Positions 28,032 to 37,623 of a DNA stretch of 64,000 bases are shown here, piece by piece (the stretch's first letter is position 1; each line of letters starts with the position of its first letter). The notes under the pieces are model-generated. The model worked only from the letters and a program-made list of their open reading frames with translations, did not search any database and was not told the origin of the DNA. The stretch is from Streptomyces fulvoviolaceus (GTDB lineage: Bacteria; Actinomycetota; Actinomycetes; Streptomycetales; Streptomycetaceae), in assembly GCF_000718165.1 (NCBI RefSeq), contig NZ_JOEY01000001.1, positions 186,001 through 250,000 of the forward strand. The letters run 5' to 3'. A program made the translations under genes and the position numbers.

Positions 28032-28784
28032 CTACTTCACCGGAAGGTGGTACGCGACCCGGTAGCGGTCGGCCGGGACGACCACGTCGGCCGTCTCCAC
28101 CGGACGACCGGAGGCGTAGTAGGTGCGGTGGACGACCAGGACGACATGGCCGGGGACGCCGCCGAGCGTGTGCAGTTCCTCGGCGAGGCCGGGGCGGGCG
28201 CCGACCTCCTCGGTGACGTTGTCCACGACGACGTCGATGGCCGCCATCCGCTCGACGACGCCCATGCCGCCGAGCGGGCCCTCCTCGGGCAGCATCACGG
28301 GCGTACGGCCGGTCACCGCGAGGGGCTCCCAGGAGGTGGAGAGCATGATCACCTCGCCGGCGTCCCGGAAGACGTACTTCGTGCACATCACGCGGTCGCC
28401 GGGCCGGACGGCGAGCCGCTCGGCGATGGCGACGCTCGCCTCGACCTGCTCGCTGCTGGACTCCCAGGTGCCGCGCGTCTCGCCGTCGGCCTGCTCCTGA
28501 CGGAAGGGCGTGGCACCGGCGGGCGGACGGAACCCGGAGCGGGCGATACGGCGCGGCACGGGCCGCTCGCGCACATAGGTCCCGGAGCCGGAGCGGCCCT
28601 CGACCAGCCCCTCGGCCATCAGCACCTTGCGCGCCTCGAGGGCGACGGTGTCCGAGACGCCGTACTCCTCGCGGATTCTGGCCTGGGACGGGAGGCGGGT
28701 GTGCGGTGGCAGCGAACCGTCGACGATCTTCTTGCGGAGATCACCCGCGACACGCAGATACGCCGGCTGCTCACCGAATGTCAC
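28032..28784 (-). CDS. GntR family regulator with UTRA domain (HutC subfamily)
   Basis: A 250-residue repressor-type regulator. Winged helix at residues about 8-70: YLRVAGDLRKKIVDGSLPP, LPSQARIREEYGVSDTVALE, GLVEGRSGSGTYVRER. UTRA ligand domain from about 95: VMCTKYVFRDAGEVIMLSTS, then PVETADVVVPADRYRVAYHL. The GntR subfamily typically senses small metabolites. GTG 28784 follows GGGAGCGG. Target unknown; no obvious adjacent metabolic operon. A TGTA-N8-TACA dyad at 28803-28818 is a possible self-operator. Confidence 0.9.
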   Translation of the reverse strand: MTFGEQPAYLRVAGDLRKKIVDGSLPPHTRLPSQARIREEYGVSDTVALEARKVLMAEGLVEGRSGSGTYVRERPVPRRIARSGFRPPAGATPFRQEQADGETRGTWESSSEQVEASVAIAERLAVRPGDRVMCTKYVFRDAGEVIMLSTSWEPLAVTGRTPVMLPEEGPLGGMGVVERMAAIDVVVDNVTEEVGARPGLAEELHTLGGVPGHVVLVVHRTYYASGRPVETADVVVPADRYRVAYHLPVK

Positions 28785-28802
28785 TGGCCGCTCCCATCAG
28801 GT

Positions 28803-28818
28803 TGTACAGACAGCTACA
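28803..28818. promoter_or_regulatory. TGTA-N8-TACA dyad upstream of the GntR gene
   Basis: TGTA at 28803-28806 and TACA at 28815-28818 form a short dyad 19-34 bases upstream of the GTG. Short, so only a weak candidate for autoregulation. Confidence 0.25.
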
Positions 28819-28931
28819 GCCTGGCAACCGTGGGTTCCGCCATGCAAGCAAAGGCCAGAGAATCACTCGATGTGATGACTTGTGCTGGTGGAGGGCTTTA
28901 CGCAGGCACTTTCTCCCCGCTATGGCCGCGA

Positions 28932-30134
28932 TCACACATCCAGCTCGCTGCCGTCCGAGCCGCTGTCCCCGCTGTCGTAGTCCTCGTCGTACGACGGAGG
29001 GTCGGAGGCCAGCCCCAGAGCCTCGCGTGCGGTGACCGTGGTGGGGCCGTCGACGTACGCGTAGCCCTTGTCGTAGTGCGTGTAGAAGGCGTCCGGGTCG
29101 TCGGCGACGGCGGCCTTCGCCCACTCCTTTTGCGCGCCCTCCATGTCCTTGATCAGCGCGGTGACGGACTTCTCGGTGTCACTCGGCCAGGAGTGCGCGC
29201 GCAGCGCCTCGATCTGGTCGCCGAGGACGTCGTGGACGTCCTCGGACCACTCCTGGTAGCCCGGCAGGTCGTCCTCCGGGTAGTCCTCGGGCTCCTCGTA
29301 GAGCGTCGCGTCGACGGTGTTGAGGGCCTTCAGGAGGGCGACCTGGTCGGCGTCGAGCGTGGTCTCGTCGGCCCGCAGCGAGCCGGTCAGGCCGGCCGTC
29401 TCGTCCGTGTTGCCGAAGATGCAGGTGACCTCGCGGTCACCGAGGCGCCAACTCGTCCGGGTGGGGCCGAAGTAGTACACGTCCACGTCCTCGGGCAGCG
29501 CCCAGCTGTCCATGGCGTAGGCGTCCTGGAGCGGGTAGCACTTCTCGTCGGCGGCGACGGAGACCCCGCCGTCGCCGGGGAAGGCGGACCCGGTCAGCCG
29601 GAACTCGCCGAACACCTCGCCGTCGTGCTCGCCCGCGCAGGGCACCTCGTCGACGTCGTAGGTCAGGCCCTCGAGCGAGCCGCCCACCGTGTTGAAGCAC
29701 TGCCCCTTCACGACGGAGAAGTCCGTACCCTCCTTCGCGCCCTCCTTGAATCCCTCCCACATCTCGGACAGGCCGCCCGTGGCGAGCGCCAGGATCCACA
29801 GCGCGAGCCCCACGGACGACAGGATCGACCCCGCGATCGCCATCCCCTTGCCCGACTGGCCCTTCTTCCTGATCTGGACCAGCGCGATCACCCCCAGCAC
29901 GAGTCCCGCGGCCGGAATGCAGCACAGGAGGCCGAGCACGAGGGAGGCGATGGCGAGGCCGTTGACCGGGGAGGGGCGGGTGTACGGGCTGTAGCCCTGC
30001 CCCCAGGTCTGGTACGGCGGACCGTACGGCGGCTGTCCATACGGCTGTTGCCCATACGGCTGTCCCGACGGCGGCCCGTACGGGTCCGGGGCCTGGTACG
30101 GCTGCTGGGGCCCGGGGGGCGGGGGTATGGACAC
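28932..30134 (-). CDS. DUF4190 membrane protein with septum-formation-like domain
   Basis: A 400-residue protein. The N-terminal 55 residues are a Pro/Gly/Tyr/Gln-rich cytoplasmic tail with repeated YGQQPYGQPPYGPP-type units. Two membrane helices (NGLAIASLVLGLLCCIPAAG and MAIAGSILSSVGLALWILAL) form the DUF4190 hairpin. The external part has cysteines and AGEHDGEVFGEFRLTG, resembling the Septum_form domain. The tail is Asp/Ser-rich. Likely surface-exposed; function unknown. It starts with GTG at 30134. Confidence 0.82.
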   Translation of the reverse strand: MSIPPPPGPQQPYQAPDPYGPPSGQPYGQQPYGQPPYGPPYQTWGQGYSPYTRPSPVNGLAIASLVLGLLCCIPAAGLVLGVIALVQIRKKGQSGKGMAIAGSILSSVGLALWILALATGGLSEMWEGFKEGAKEGTDFSVVKGQCFNTVGGSLEGLTYDVDEVPCAGEHDGEVFGEFRLTGSAFPGDGGVSVAADEKCYPLQDAYAMDSWALPEDVDVYYFGPTRTSWRLGDREVTCIFGNTDETAGLTGSLRADETTLDADQVALLKALNTVDATLYEEPEDYPEDDLPGYQEWSEDVHDVLGDQIEALRAHSWPSDTEKSVTALIKDMEGAQKEWAKAAVADDPDAFYTHYDKGYAYVDGPTTVTAREALGLASDPPSYDEDYDSGDSGSDGSELDV

Positions 30135-30271
30135 GGGTGCCGTGCTCCTGGTTCAGACGGTGGCTGGGAACTGACGTACGACAGGGCGCATGGTAAGCGC
30201 GGGACGGGTGGGGGCGGAACGGCGATCGCGAACACGGCCACCCCGGCGGCCCCGCCCTTGAGGGTCGCGAG

Positions 30272-31096
30272 TCAGCTGTCGAAGCCGGTGGCGCGCGTGC
30301 GCTTCTCCCAGGCGGCGATGTCCTCGCGGACCTGGTCGAGGTGGCCGAGTACCGCGGTGACGCCGTCGTCGCCGAGCGGGAAGTGGAGCGGCGTGTGCTC
30401 GGCCTCCAGGGCGGCCAGGATGAGGGCGGCCGCCTTGGCCGGATCGCCGGCGTCGTCGTCGAAACCGGCGTCGACCACGGCGCGGGTGCCGCCCACGCTG
30501 GCGTACGCGCCGGTGTCCGCGCTGGCCTGTGTGCCGTCGTAGAGCGAGGTGCGGAAGGCGCCCGGCTCGACGATCAGTACCTTGACGCCGAACTCCGCGA
30601 CCTCCCCCGCGAGCGCCTCGGACATGCCCTCCAGGGCGAACTTCGTCCCGCTGTACAGCGAGAAGCCGGGGAAGGACATCTGCCCGCCCATGCTGCTCAT
30701 CTGCACGATCGCGCCCGAGCGCCGCTCGCGCATGTGCGGCAGCACGGCCCGCACAAGGGCGGCGGGGCCGAAGACGTGCACCTCGAAGAGGGCACGGAGT
30801 TCGGCCTCGGCGGTCTCCTCGAAAGCGCCGACGTGACCGCGGCCCGCGTTGTTGACCAGGACGTCGATCCGGCCGTGCCGGGCCAGTACGTCCCGCACGG
30901 CCGGCTCGGCGGCCGACGTGTCGGCGACGTCCAGCCGCAGCGCCTCGACCTGGTCGGGGCGGGCGGCCACGAGGTCGTCCAGCCCCTCGGGCCTGCGTGC
31001 CGCGCCCACCACCACGTCACCTGCGGCGACGGCGGCCTCCGTGATGGCCCGCCCGAATCCGCTGCTCGCGCCCGTCACCAGCCATACCTTGTTCAT
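30272..31096 (-). CDS. Short-chain dehydrogenase/reductase
   Basis: A 274-residue classical SDR. NAD(P) motif TGASSGFGRAI is near residue 8, NNAG appears in VNNAGRGHVG, the catalytic Ser is in VQMSSMGG, and the active site is YSGTK. The basic Arg/Arg stretch AARRPEGLDD after strand 2 suggests NADPH. Substrate unknown. ATG 31096 follows AAGGAGAG. It is divergent from a LysR gene 81 bases away, with a T-N11-A palindrome between, so it is probably the regulator's target. Confidence 0.9.
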   Translation of the reverse strand: MNKVWLVTGASSGFGRAITEAAVAAGDVVVGAARRPEGLDDLVAARPDQVEALRLDVADTSAAEPAVRDVLARHGRIDVLVNNAGRGHVGAFEETAEAELRALFEVHVFGPAALVRAVLPHMRERRSGAIVQMSSMGGQMSFPGFSLYSGTKFALEGMSEALAGEVAEFGVKVLIVEPGAFRTSLYDGTQASADTGAYASVGGTRAVVDAGFDDDAGDPAKAAALILAALEAEHTPLHFPLGDDGVTAVLGHLDQVREDIAAWEKRTRATGFDS

Positions 31097-31170
31097 GTCT
31101 CTCTCCTTGCCTGAGTGGCTTGTGAACCAGGTTGCTGCGGACGCCTGTTGCCCGTCCAAGACCCTTGGTG

Positions 31171-31185
31171 ATAACCGATGGTTAT
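31171..31185. promoter_or_regulatory. LysR box: perfect ATAACC/GGTTAT dyad
   Basis: ATAACC at 31171-31176 and GGTTAT at 31180-31185 form a perfect inverted repeat around GAT and contain the LysR motif T-N11-A (31172-31184). It overlaps the proposed LysR start codon at 31178 and lies about 75 bases upstream of the SDR start. Confidence 0.6.
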
Positions 31186-32086
31186 GACGACCGACGTTCA
31201 CGTACGGGACCTGCGCTACTTCCTCGCGGTGGCGGAGGAGCTGCACTTCACGCGCGCGGCCGAGCGGCTGTACGTCTCACAGCCCGCGCTGAGCAAACAA
31301 GTACGGGCGCTGGAGCGGCAGTTGGGCGTCGAGCTGTTCCGGCGCGACCGGCACGGCGTGGCGCTCACCGGGGCGGGCGCGGCCCTGTTGCCGTACGCCC
31401 GGCGGGTGTTGGACACCTGGGCCGAGGGGGCGGCGGCGGTGGAGGCGGTGCGGGCCGCGCAGCGCAGCACCCTGGCCGTCGGGATGAGCACCAGCCCGGG
31501 GCGTGGCGGGCTACTGCCGGCGATCCGCTCCCGCTTCATGGCCGAACACCCCGCTGCCACCGTCCGGTTGCGGCAGGTCAGCTGGGAGGACCCGTCCGCC
31601 GGTCTCGCGGACGGCTCCGCGGACGTCGCCTTCGTCTGGCTGCCCCTGCCCGACGCGGACCGCTACGCGTGGACGGTCGTCGCCGAGGAGCCCCGCCTGG
31701 TCGCCCTCCCCGACACCCACCCGCTCGCCGCCCGCACCGAGGTCGCCTTCGCCGACCTGGCCGACGAGCCGTTCCTCGCCCTGCCGCCCGGCTCGGGCCC
31801 GCTGCGCGACTACTGGCTCGCCCTGGAGGAACGCGGGGGCCGTCCGCCGCGCATCGGCGCGGAGATCGCGAGCACGGAGGAGACGTACGAGGCCCTGGTC
31901 GGCGGCCTCGGTATCTGCCTCGTCGCCTCGGGCAACGCCCCGCTGATCACGCTCGGCGGCGTGGTCACCCGGCCGGTGCGCGGCATCGGGCCCAGCCGGT
32001 ACGCGCTGGCCTGGCGGCGAGAAGACGGACAGCGGCCGCTGGTGCGCGGGTATGCGGAGGCGTGCCGGTCGGTCGCCGGGGCATGA
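31178..32086 (+). CDS. LysR family transcriptional regulator
   Basis: A 302-residue regulator. The N-terminal helix-turn-helix reads LRYFLAVAEELHFTRAAERL, then SQPALSKQVRALERQLGVEL. The effector domain begins about residue 90 (LAVGMSTSPGRGGLLPAI). It may activate the divergent SDR gene. ATG 31178 and ATG 31184 are both possible starts; neither has a Shine-Dalgarno, so a leaderless message is plausible. The LysR-box dyad covers this start, which would allow direct autorepression. Confidence 0.92.
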   Translation: MVMTTDVHVRDLRYFLAVAEELHFTRAAERLYVSQPALSKQVRALERQLGVELFRRDRHGVALTGAGAALLPYARRVLDTWAEGAAAVEAVRAAQRSTLAVGMSTSPGRGGLLPAIRSRFMAEHPAATVRLRQVSWEDPSAGLADGSADVAFVWLPLPDADRYAWTVVAEEPRLVALPDTHPLAARTEVAFADLADEPFLALPPGSGPLRDYWLALEERGGRPPRIGAEIASTEETYEALVGGLGICLVASGNAPLITLGGVVTRPVRGIGPSRYALAWRREDGQRPLVRGYAEACRSVAGA

Positions 32087-32268
32087 CATGACATCAACTT
32101 CGCTTCGCTCACGGCTACTTACTCACCCGGCCGCACACCACGCGGGCGGCGCGGACGAGGAGCACTACAGCGAGCCGTTCCTCACCCACGAGAAGATCGA
32201 CGTCGGAACGGCGCGCCCCCCGGAAGCGAAGTCGAACACCGTCCCAGCTCACAACGGGACCGGCACCC

Positions 32269-32715
32269 TCACGGCCTGGAGCGTTCCTTCTCCAGTACGT
32301 CCACGCAGCGGCCCAGCAGCCCGACCAGCGCCCCGCGCTCCTCGTCCGTGAACTGGGCGGCCAGCGCCTGCTCCGCCCGGACGATCCTGGCGTCGGCGTC
32401 GGCCAGGACGGCGTGGCCCTCGTCGGTGAGGCGGGTCTCCAGGACGTTCCGGTGCCATTCGTGCGGGGTGCGTTCGATCAGGGCGCGGTCCTGGAGGTTC
32501 TTCAGGACGGTGTTCATGGTCGGAGGCGTGACCCCGCACATGCGGGCCAGGGCCGCCGCGGAGATGCCGGGGCTCCCGGCGAGGCAGAGCAGCGCCGAGT
32601 ACTGCGCGACGGTCACACCCGCCGGTTTGAGGAGCGTGGTCTTCGTCGCGCTGAGAGCCTGTTCGGCCCGCTTGAGGTGGGATCCGAGGCGCTCGGAAGC
32701 GGGCATGGACGTCAT
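32269..32715 (-). CDS. MarR family transcriptional regulator
   Basis: A 148-residue winged-helix protein (MTSMPASERLGSHLKRAEQA onward). The recognition region is AAALARMCGVTPPTMNTVL, followed by the wing RNVLETRLTDEGHAVL. MarR dimers repress through short palindromes and release on binding phenolic or oxidising ligands. It is divergent from a Tat-exported beta-propeller gene, with a 19-base near-perfect dyad between them. An upstream ATG at 32739, overlapping that dyad, would give a 156-residue protein. Confidence 0.9.
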   Translation of the reverse strand: MTSMPASERLGSHLKRAEQALSATKTTLLKPAGVTVAQYSALLCLAGSPGISAAALARMCGVTPPTMNTVLKNLQDRALIERTPHEWHRNVLETRLTDEGHAVLADADARIVRAEQALAAQFTDEERGALVGLLGRCVDVLEKERSRP

Positions 32716-32738
32716 TCGGCCATGGTAGCGGGCACCCA

Positions 32739-32757
32739 TTGATTAGTTACCAAACAA
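32739..32757. promoter_or_regulatory. MarR-type 19-base operator
   Basis: TTGATTAGTTACCAAACAA matches its own reverse complement at 14 of 18 arm positions, with TTG/CAA ends and GT/AC core pairs. This is the size and shape of MarR-family operators. It lies between the MarR gene and the SMP-30-like gene. Confidence 0.6.
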
Positions 32758-32841
32758 GCATTCATACATTGACGATGATTAGAGCTCTAACCTATGTTCA
32801 TGGTCATTCCATAGCGAGCAGCCGACCCGAGAGGCGCCCCT

Positions 32842-33819
32842 GTGTCCCGTCCGATCCACCGCCGCACCTTCCTGACCAGCGCCACCGCCGTGGCCGTCGC
32901 CGCGGCGGTCCCGACGGCACGGGCCGCCGACGCGCCCGGTGTCGGCACCGCCTTCACCCTCCCCGGCGAGCGCGCCTACCCCGAGGGCATAGGGCTCGAC
33001 CCGCGCACCGGTGACGCCTACGTCGGCTCGTTCACGACCGGCGCCGTCTACCGGGCCACGCCGGGCGCGGGCGCGGCCGAGGTGTTCCTCCCGGCGGGCA
33101 CGGACGGCCGTGGCACCACCGCCGGGCTGAAGGCCGACCGGGCCGGCCGGCTCTGGGTCGTCGGCCCGTCCGCCGGCGTCGACGTCTACGACCTGCGCAC
33201 GCGCGCGCTGCTCGCCCGTTTCGAGGTGCCGGGCGACGCGGCCCGCTTCGTCAACGACCTGGCGATCGCACCGGACGGCACCGCCTACGTCACCGACAGC
33301 GCTCGCGGGGTCCTCTACCGCGTCACGCCGGGCGACCTGGCCCGGGCCCTCGGCGGCAGCGCGACGCTGACCGTGTACCGCGACCTGCGGGCCGCCCTCG
33401 CGTCCGACCCGCCGGTGACCCGTGTGTTCAACGGCATCGTCGCCACCAGCCGTTTCCTGCTGGTCGTCGACACTGCCACGGGCGACCTGGTCCGGGTGGA
33501 TCTCGCGAGCGGTGCGGTATGTCAAGTCTCGCTGCACGGAGGTGACTTGGCGCACGGAGACGGTCTGGAGCTGGTCCGCGGCACGTTGTGGGCCGCGCAC
33601 AACACGACCAATACGATCAGCCGCTGGCGGCTCTCGGCGGACGGCTGCGCGGCCCGGCTGGAGCGCAGCGTCACCGACACCGCGCTCCAGATCCCGACCG
33701 CCCTCGCCCACAGCCACGGGCGCCTGCTGGTCGTGCGCTCACAGTTCGACAAGGGCGGCCCGTTCGGACCGGGCGTGCCCGAGACGCCGTTCAGCGTGGC
33801 GCGGGTGGCCGGGATCTGA
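32842..33819 (+). CDS. Tat-exported SMP-30/gluconolactonase-like beta-propeller protein
   Basis: A 325-residue protein. The signal peptide has a twin-arginine motif (HRRTFLTS), a hydrophobic stretch (ATAVAVAAAV) and an ARA cleavage-like site. The mature part shows propeller blades such as GIGLDPRTGDAYVGSFTTGA, LWVVGPSAGVDVYDL and VNDLAIAPDGTAYVTDS, typical of the SMP-30/LRE family of lactonases. The substrate is unknown. The GTG start follows GAGAGG. Likely controlled by the divergent MarR protein. Confidence 0.85.
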   Translation: MSRPIHRRTFLTSATAVAVAAAVPTARAADAPGVGTAFTLPGERAYPEGIGLDPRTGDAYVGSFTTGAVYRATPGAGAAEVFLPAGTDGRGTTAGLKADRAGRLWVVGPSAGVDVYDLRTRALLARFEVPGDAARFVNDLAIAPDGTAYVTDSARGVLYRVTPGDLARALGGSATLTVYRDLRAALASDPPVTRVFNGIVATSRFLLVVDTATGDLVRVDLASGAVCQVSLHGGDLAHGDGLELVRGTLWAAHNTTNTISRWRLSADGCAARLERSVTDTALQIPTALAHSHGRLLVVRSQFDKGGPFGPGVPETPFSVARVAGI

Positions 33820-33840
33820 CGGTCCGGCACGGAGCTCGGC

Positions 33841-33874
33841 GAAGGGGCCCGACTCTCGCGAGCCCGGCCCCTTC
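33841..33874. terminator. Bidirectional hairpin between convergent genes
   Basis: GAAGGGGCC at 33841-33849 pairs with GGCCCCTTC at 33866-33874, with an inner CTCGCGAG palindrome in the loop. It lies between the SMP-30-like stop (33819) and the ychF stop (33922) and likely ends both transcripts. Confidence 0.6.
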
Positions 33875-33921
33875 CGACGTGCATGTTCGCCCCGTCGGCG
33901 ACGTGGCGTTACTTCAGTCGC

Positions 33922-35010
<1,089 letters not shown>

Positions 35011-35178
35011 GTTGCGACTTCCCGTAGTGAGAGGGCCAGGCGGCCAGAGGGCTGGCCGATCCACCAGTTTACGGCGTGCCCGACCCCGCTCCAGCGACCT
35101 GTCGAACGCTTGGCCAAGGTCTTCCCTTCGGCGTGTCTGAGGGGCGATTCCACACATAAACCGACCTAAGTTGGTCCA

Positions 35179-35697
35179 GTGGAGCAACACAGGACGCGAT
35201 CCCCGCACAACGGCACGCGACGCGGCACACCGGGACCGCCTCTGCCCGCGCAGGCGCGCGGTGGGCGCCGTCCGCCGCTCGCCCGCCGTCCGGCACCACC
35301 GGTGGTCCAGACCCTGCGACGGCTGCCCAACCCCCGGCTCACCGGACTCGGCGGCGGCCTGTTCTGCGGCGCGGTCATGTTCGCCCTGGGCTGCCTCGAC
35401 TCGCTGCTCTTCGGCTCGTCGCTGACGGCGTACGGCGTGCTGTTCCTGCCGGTGTGCGTGCTGACGGCCGTCTGGATCCGGCGGGGCGATCTGCTGACCG
35501 CCCCCGTCGTCGTGCCGATCGCCTTCGCCGTGGGCCTCCTCCCCGTCGCCGAGAGCGGCGGCGGGACCTCGGGCCGGCTGATGGGCCTGTTCACCGCACT
35601 CGCCACCCAGGCCGGCTGGCTCTACGGCGGGACGCTGATCGCCGGACTCATCGCGACCGTGCGGAAGATCCGGCTGATGCGCCGCCGGTCCGGGTGA
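35179..35697 (+). CDS. DUF6542-type membrane protein
   Basis: A 172-residue protein. A basic, Pro/Arg-rich N-terminus of about 45 residues precedes four hydrophobic helices (LTGLGGGLFCGAVMFALGCL, LTAYGVLFLPVCVLTAVWI, TAPVVVPIAFAVGLL, GWLYGGTLIAGLIATVRKI). GTG start at 35179. It fits the actinobacterial DUF6542 pattern; function unknown. Convergent with ppgK. Confidence 0.78.
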   Translation: MEQHRTRSPHNGTRRGTPGPPLPAQARGGRRPPLARRPAPPVVQTLRRLPNPRLTGLGGGLFCGAVMFALGCLDSLLFGSSLTAYGVLFLPVCVLTAVWIRRGDLLTAPVVVPIAFAVGLLPVAESGGGTSGRLMGLFTALATQAGWLYGGTLIAGLIATVRKIRLMRRRSG

Positions 35698-35722
35698 CTC
35701 CGATCGGGCCTCCGTGGAGGGC

Positions 35723-36466
35723 CTACTCCTTCGCCGCCCGCATCGCCGCCCCCACGATCCCCGCGTTGTTCTGCAGCTGCGCCGGGACGATCTCCGCCTT
35801 GATGCCCTCGATGAAGTGCAGGAACTTCTCGGACTTGCGGCTGACACCGCCGCCGACGATGAACAGCTCCGGCGAGAAGAGCATCTCGACGTGGGCGAGG
35901 TACTTCGTGACCCGGCGGGCCCAGTGCTCCCAGGTCAGCTCGCCGTCCTCCTTGGCCTTGCTGGAGGCGCGCTTCTCCGCGTCGTGACCGTGCAGTTCGA
36001 GATGGCCGAGCTCGCTGTTGGGGACGAGGACGCCGTCGACGAAGACCGCACTGCCGATGCCCGTGCCGAAGGTCAGCAGGATGACCGTGCCCTTGCGGCC
36101 CTGCCCCGCGCCGAAGCTCATCTCGGCGACGCCCGCCGCGTCCGCGTCGTTGACCAAGGTCACCGGGAGCCCGCCCAGCCGCTCGCTGAACAACACGCGC
36201 GCGTCCATGTCGATCCAGCCCTTGTCGACGTTGGCCGCCGTACGGATCGTGGCCCCGCCGGTGACCACCCCGGGGAAGGTCAGCCCGACCGGCCCGGTCC
36301 AGCCGAAGTGGTCGACGACCTGCTTCACCCCGTCGGCCACGCCGTCGGGCGTGGCCGGGTGCGGGGTCAGCACCTTGAAACGCTCGTCCGCCAGATCGCC
36401 CCTGTCCAGGTCGACAGGGGCGCCCTTGATACCGGATCCACCGATGTCCACGCCGAAGATCTGCAT
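35723..36466 (-). CDS. ppgK: Polyphosphate glucokinase (ROK family)
   Basis: A 247-residue ROK kinase with phosphate motif VDIGGSGIKGAPVDL at the N-terminus, TLVNDADAAGVAEM carrying the catalytic Asp, LLTFGTGIGSAVF, and ELGHLELHGHDAEKRAS. The C-terminal VGGGVSRKSEKF completes the ROK signature. Actinobacterial PpgK phosphorylates glucose using polyphosphate or ATP. It sits 30 bases downstream of ispH on the same strand. Confidence 0.93.
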   Translation of the reverse strand: MQIFGVDIGGSGIKGAPVDLDRGDLADERFKVLTPHPATPDGVADGVKQVVDHFGWTGPVGLTFPGVVTGGATIRTAANVDKGWIDMDARVLFSERLGGLPVTLVNDADAAGVAEMSFGAGQGRKGTVILLTFGTGIGSAVFVDGVLVPNSELGHLELHGHDAEKRASSKAKEDGELTWEHWARRVTKYLAHVEMLFSPELFIVGGGVSRKSEKFLHFIEGIKAEIVPAQLQNNAGIVGAAMRAAKE

Positions 36467-36495
36467 GGCCCCACGTTACGACGGACGACTGACAG

Positions 36496-37497
36496 TCACT
36501 CCGCCGAGGTGCCCGTCCGGTCGGCGATCAGCGCCGCCGCCTCTTCGCGCAGATCGCGGCGCAGCTCCTTCGGGAGCGAGAAGGTGATGGACTCCTCGGC
36601 CGTCTTCACCGTCTCCACGTCCCCGTAGCCACGCGCGCCCAACCACTCCAGCACCTCCTCCACCAGCACGTCCGGGACCGAGGCACCGGAGGTCAGACCG
36701 ACCGTGGTGACGCCTTCCAACCAGGCCTCGTCGATCTCGGAGGCGAAGTCCACCAGGTGCGCGGCGGGGGCGCCCGCGTCCAGGGCGACCTCGACCATAC
36801 GGATCGAGTTCGAGGAGTTCTTCGAGCCCACCACGATCACCAGCTGAGCGTCCTCGGCGAGCTTCTTGACCGCGATCTGGCGGTTCTGCGTGGCGTAGCA
36901 GATGTCGTCGCTGGGGGGCGAGATGAGCTGCGGGAACTTCTCCTTCAGCGCCTCCACGGTCTCCATGGTCTCGTCGACCGAGAGGGTGGTCTGCGACAGC
37001 CAGACGACCTTGGACTCGTCACGGACCTCGACCTGGGCGACGTCCTCGGGGCCGTCGACGAGGGTGATGTGGTCGGGGGCCTCGCCGGAGGTGCCGATGA
37101 CCTCCTCGTGGCCCTCGTGCCCGATCAGGAGGATGTCGTAGTCCTCCTTGGCGAAGCGGACGGCTTCCTTGTGGACCTTGGTGACGAGCGGGCAGGTCGC
37201 GTCGATGGTGGCGAGCCGGCCGCGCGCGGCCTCCTCGTGGACGACGGGGGCGACGCCGTGCGCGGAGAACATGACGATGTTCCCCTCGGGGACCTCCTCC
37301 GTCCGTTCGACGAAGACGGCACCCTTCCTCTCCAGCGTCTGCACCACGTACTTGTTGTGGACGATCTCGTGCCGGACGTACACCGGAGCGCCGTACTGCT
37401 CCAGGGCTTTCTCGACGGCGATCACGGCGCGGTCCACACCCGCGCAGTAGCCCCGGGGGGCGGCGAGCAGGACACGGCGGCCAGGCGAAGCAGTCAT
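36496..37497 (-). CDS. ispH: 4-hydroxy-3-methylbut-2-enyl diphosphate reductase
   Basis: A 333-residue iron-sulfur enzyme of the MEP pathway, making IPP and DMAPP. The three cluster cysteines appear in [20 protein letters not shown] and [11 protein letters not shown]; the family motif [14 protein letters not shown] lies in the C-terminal half. I chose ATG 37497 (MTASPGRR) with GGGA upstream; ATG 37506 is also in frame. Likely cotranscribed with ppgK. Confidence 0.95.
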   Translation of the reverse strand: MTASPGRRVLLAAPRGYCAGVDRAVIAVEKALEQYGAPVYVRHEIVHNKYVVQTLERKGAVFVERTEEVPEGNIVMFSAHGVAPVVHEEAARGRLATIDATCPLVTKVHKEAVRFAKEDYDILLIGHEGHEEVIGTSGEAPDHITLVDGPEDVAQVEVRDESKVVWLSQTTLSVDETMETVEALKEKFPQLISPPSDDICYATQNRQIAVKKLAEDAQLVIVVGSKNSSNSIRMVEVALDAGAPAAHLVDFASEIDEAWLEGVTTVGLTSGASVPDVLVEEVLEWLGARGYGDVETVKTAEESITFSLPKELRRDLREEAAALIADRTGTSAE

Positions 37498-37623
37498 GCG
37501 TCCCATCGTACGGCCGCGTTCGGCGGGTCAAAGATCGCGTCGCCGTGACCATCCTGGGGAGACTGGGGGTGGGCCGGGGGCCGTGAGGCGGGACACGACG
37601 GGCGAGGCACAGGCGGAGGCATG

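Noticed and set aside
27159..30542. 1127-codon reading frame on the plus strand
   Set aside because: It runs across four leftward genes with clear domains (Nudix, SPOR, GntR, DUF4190). Its product is low-complexity, rich in Arg, Gly, Val and Leu.
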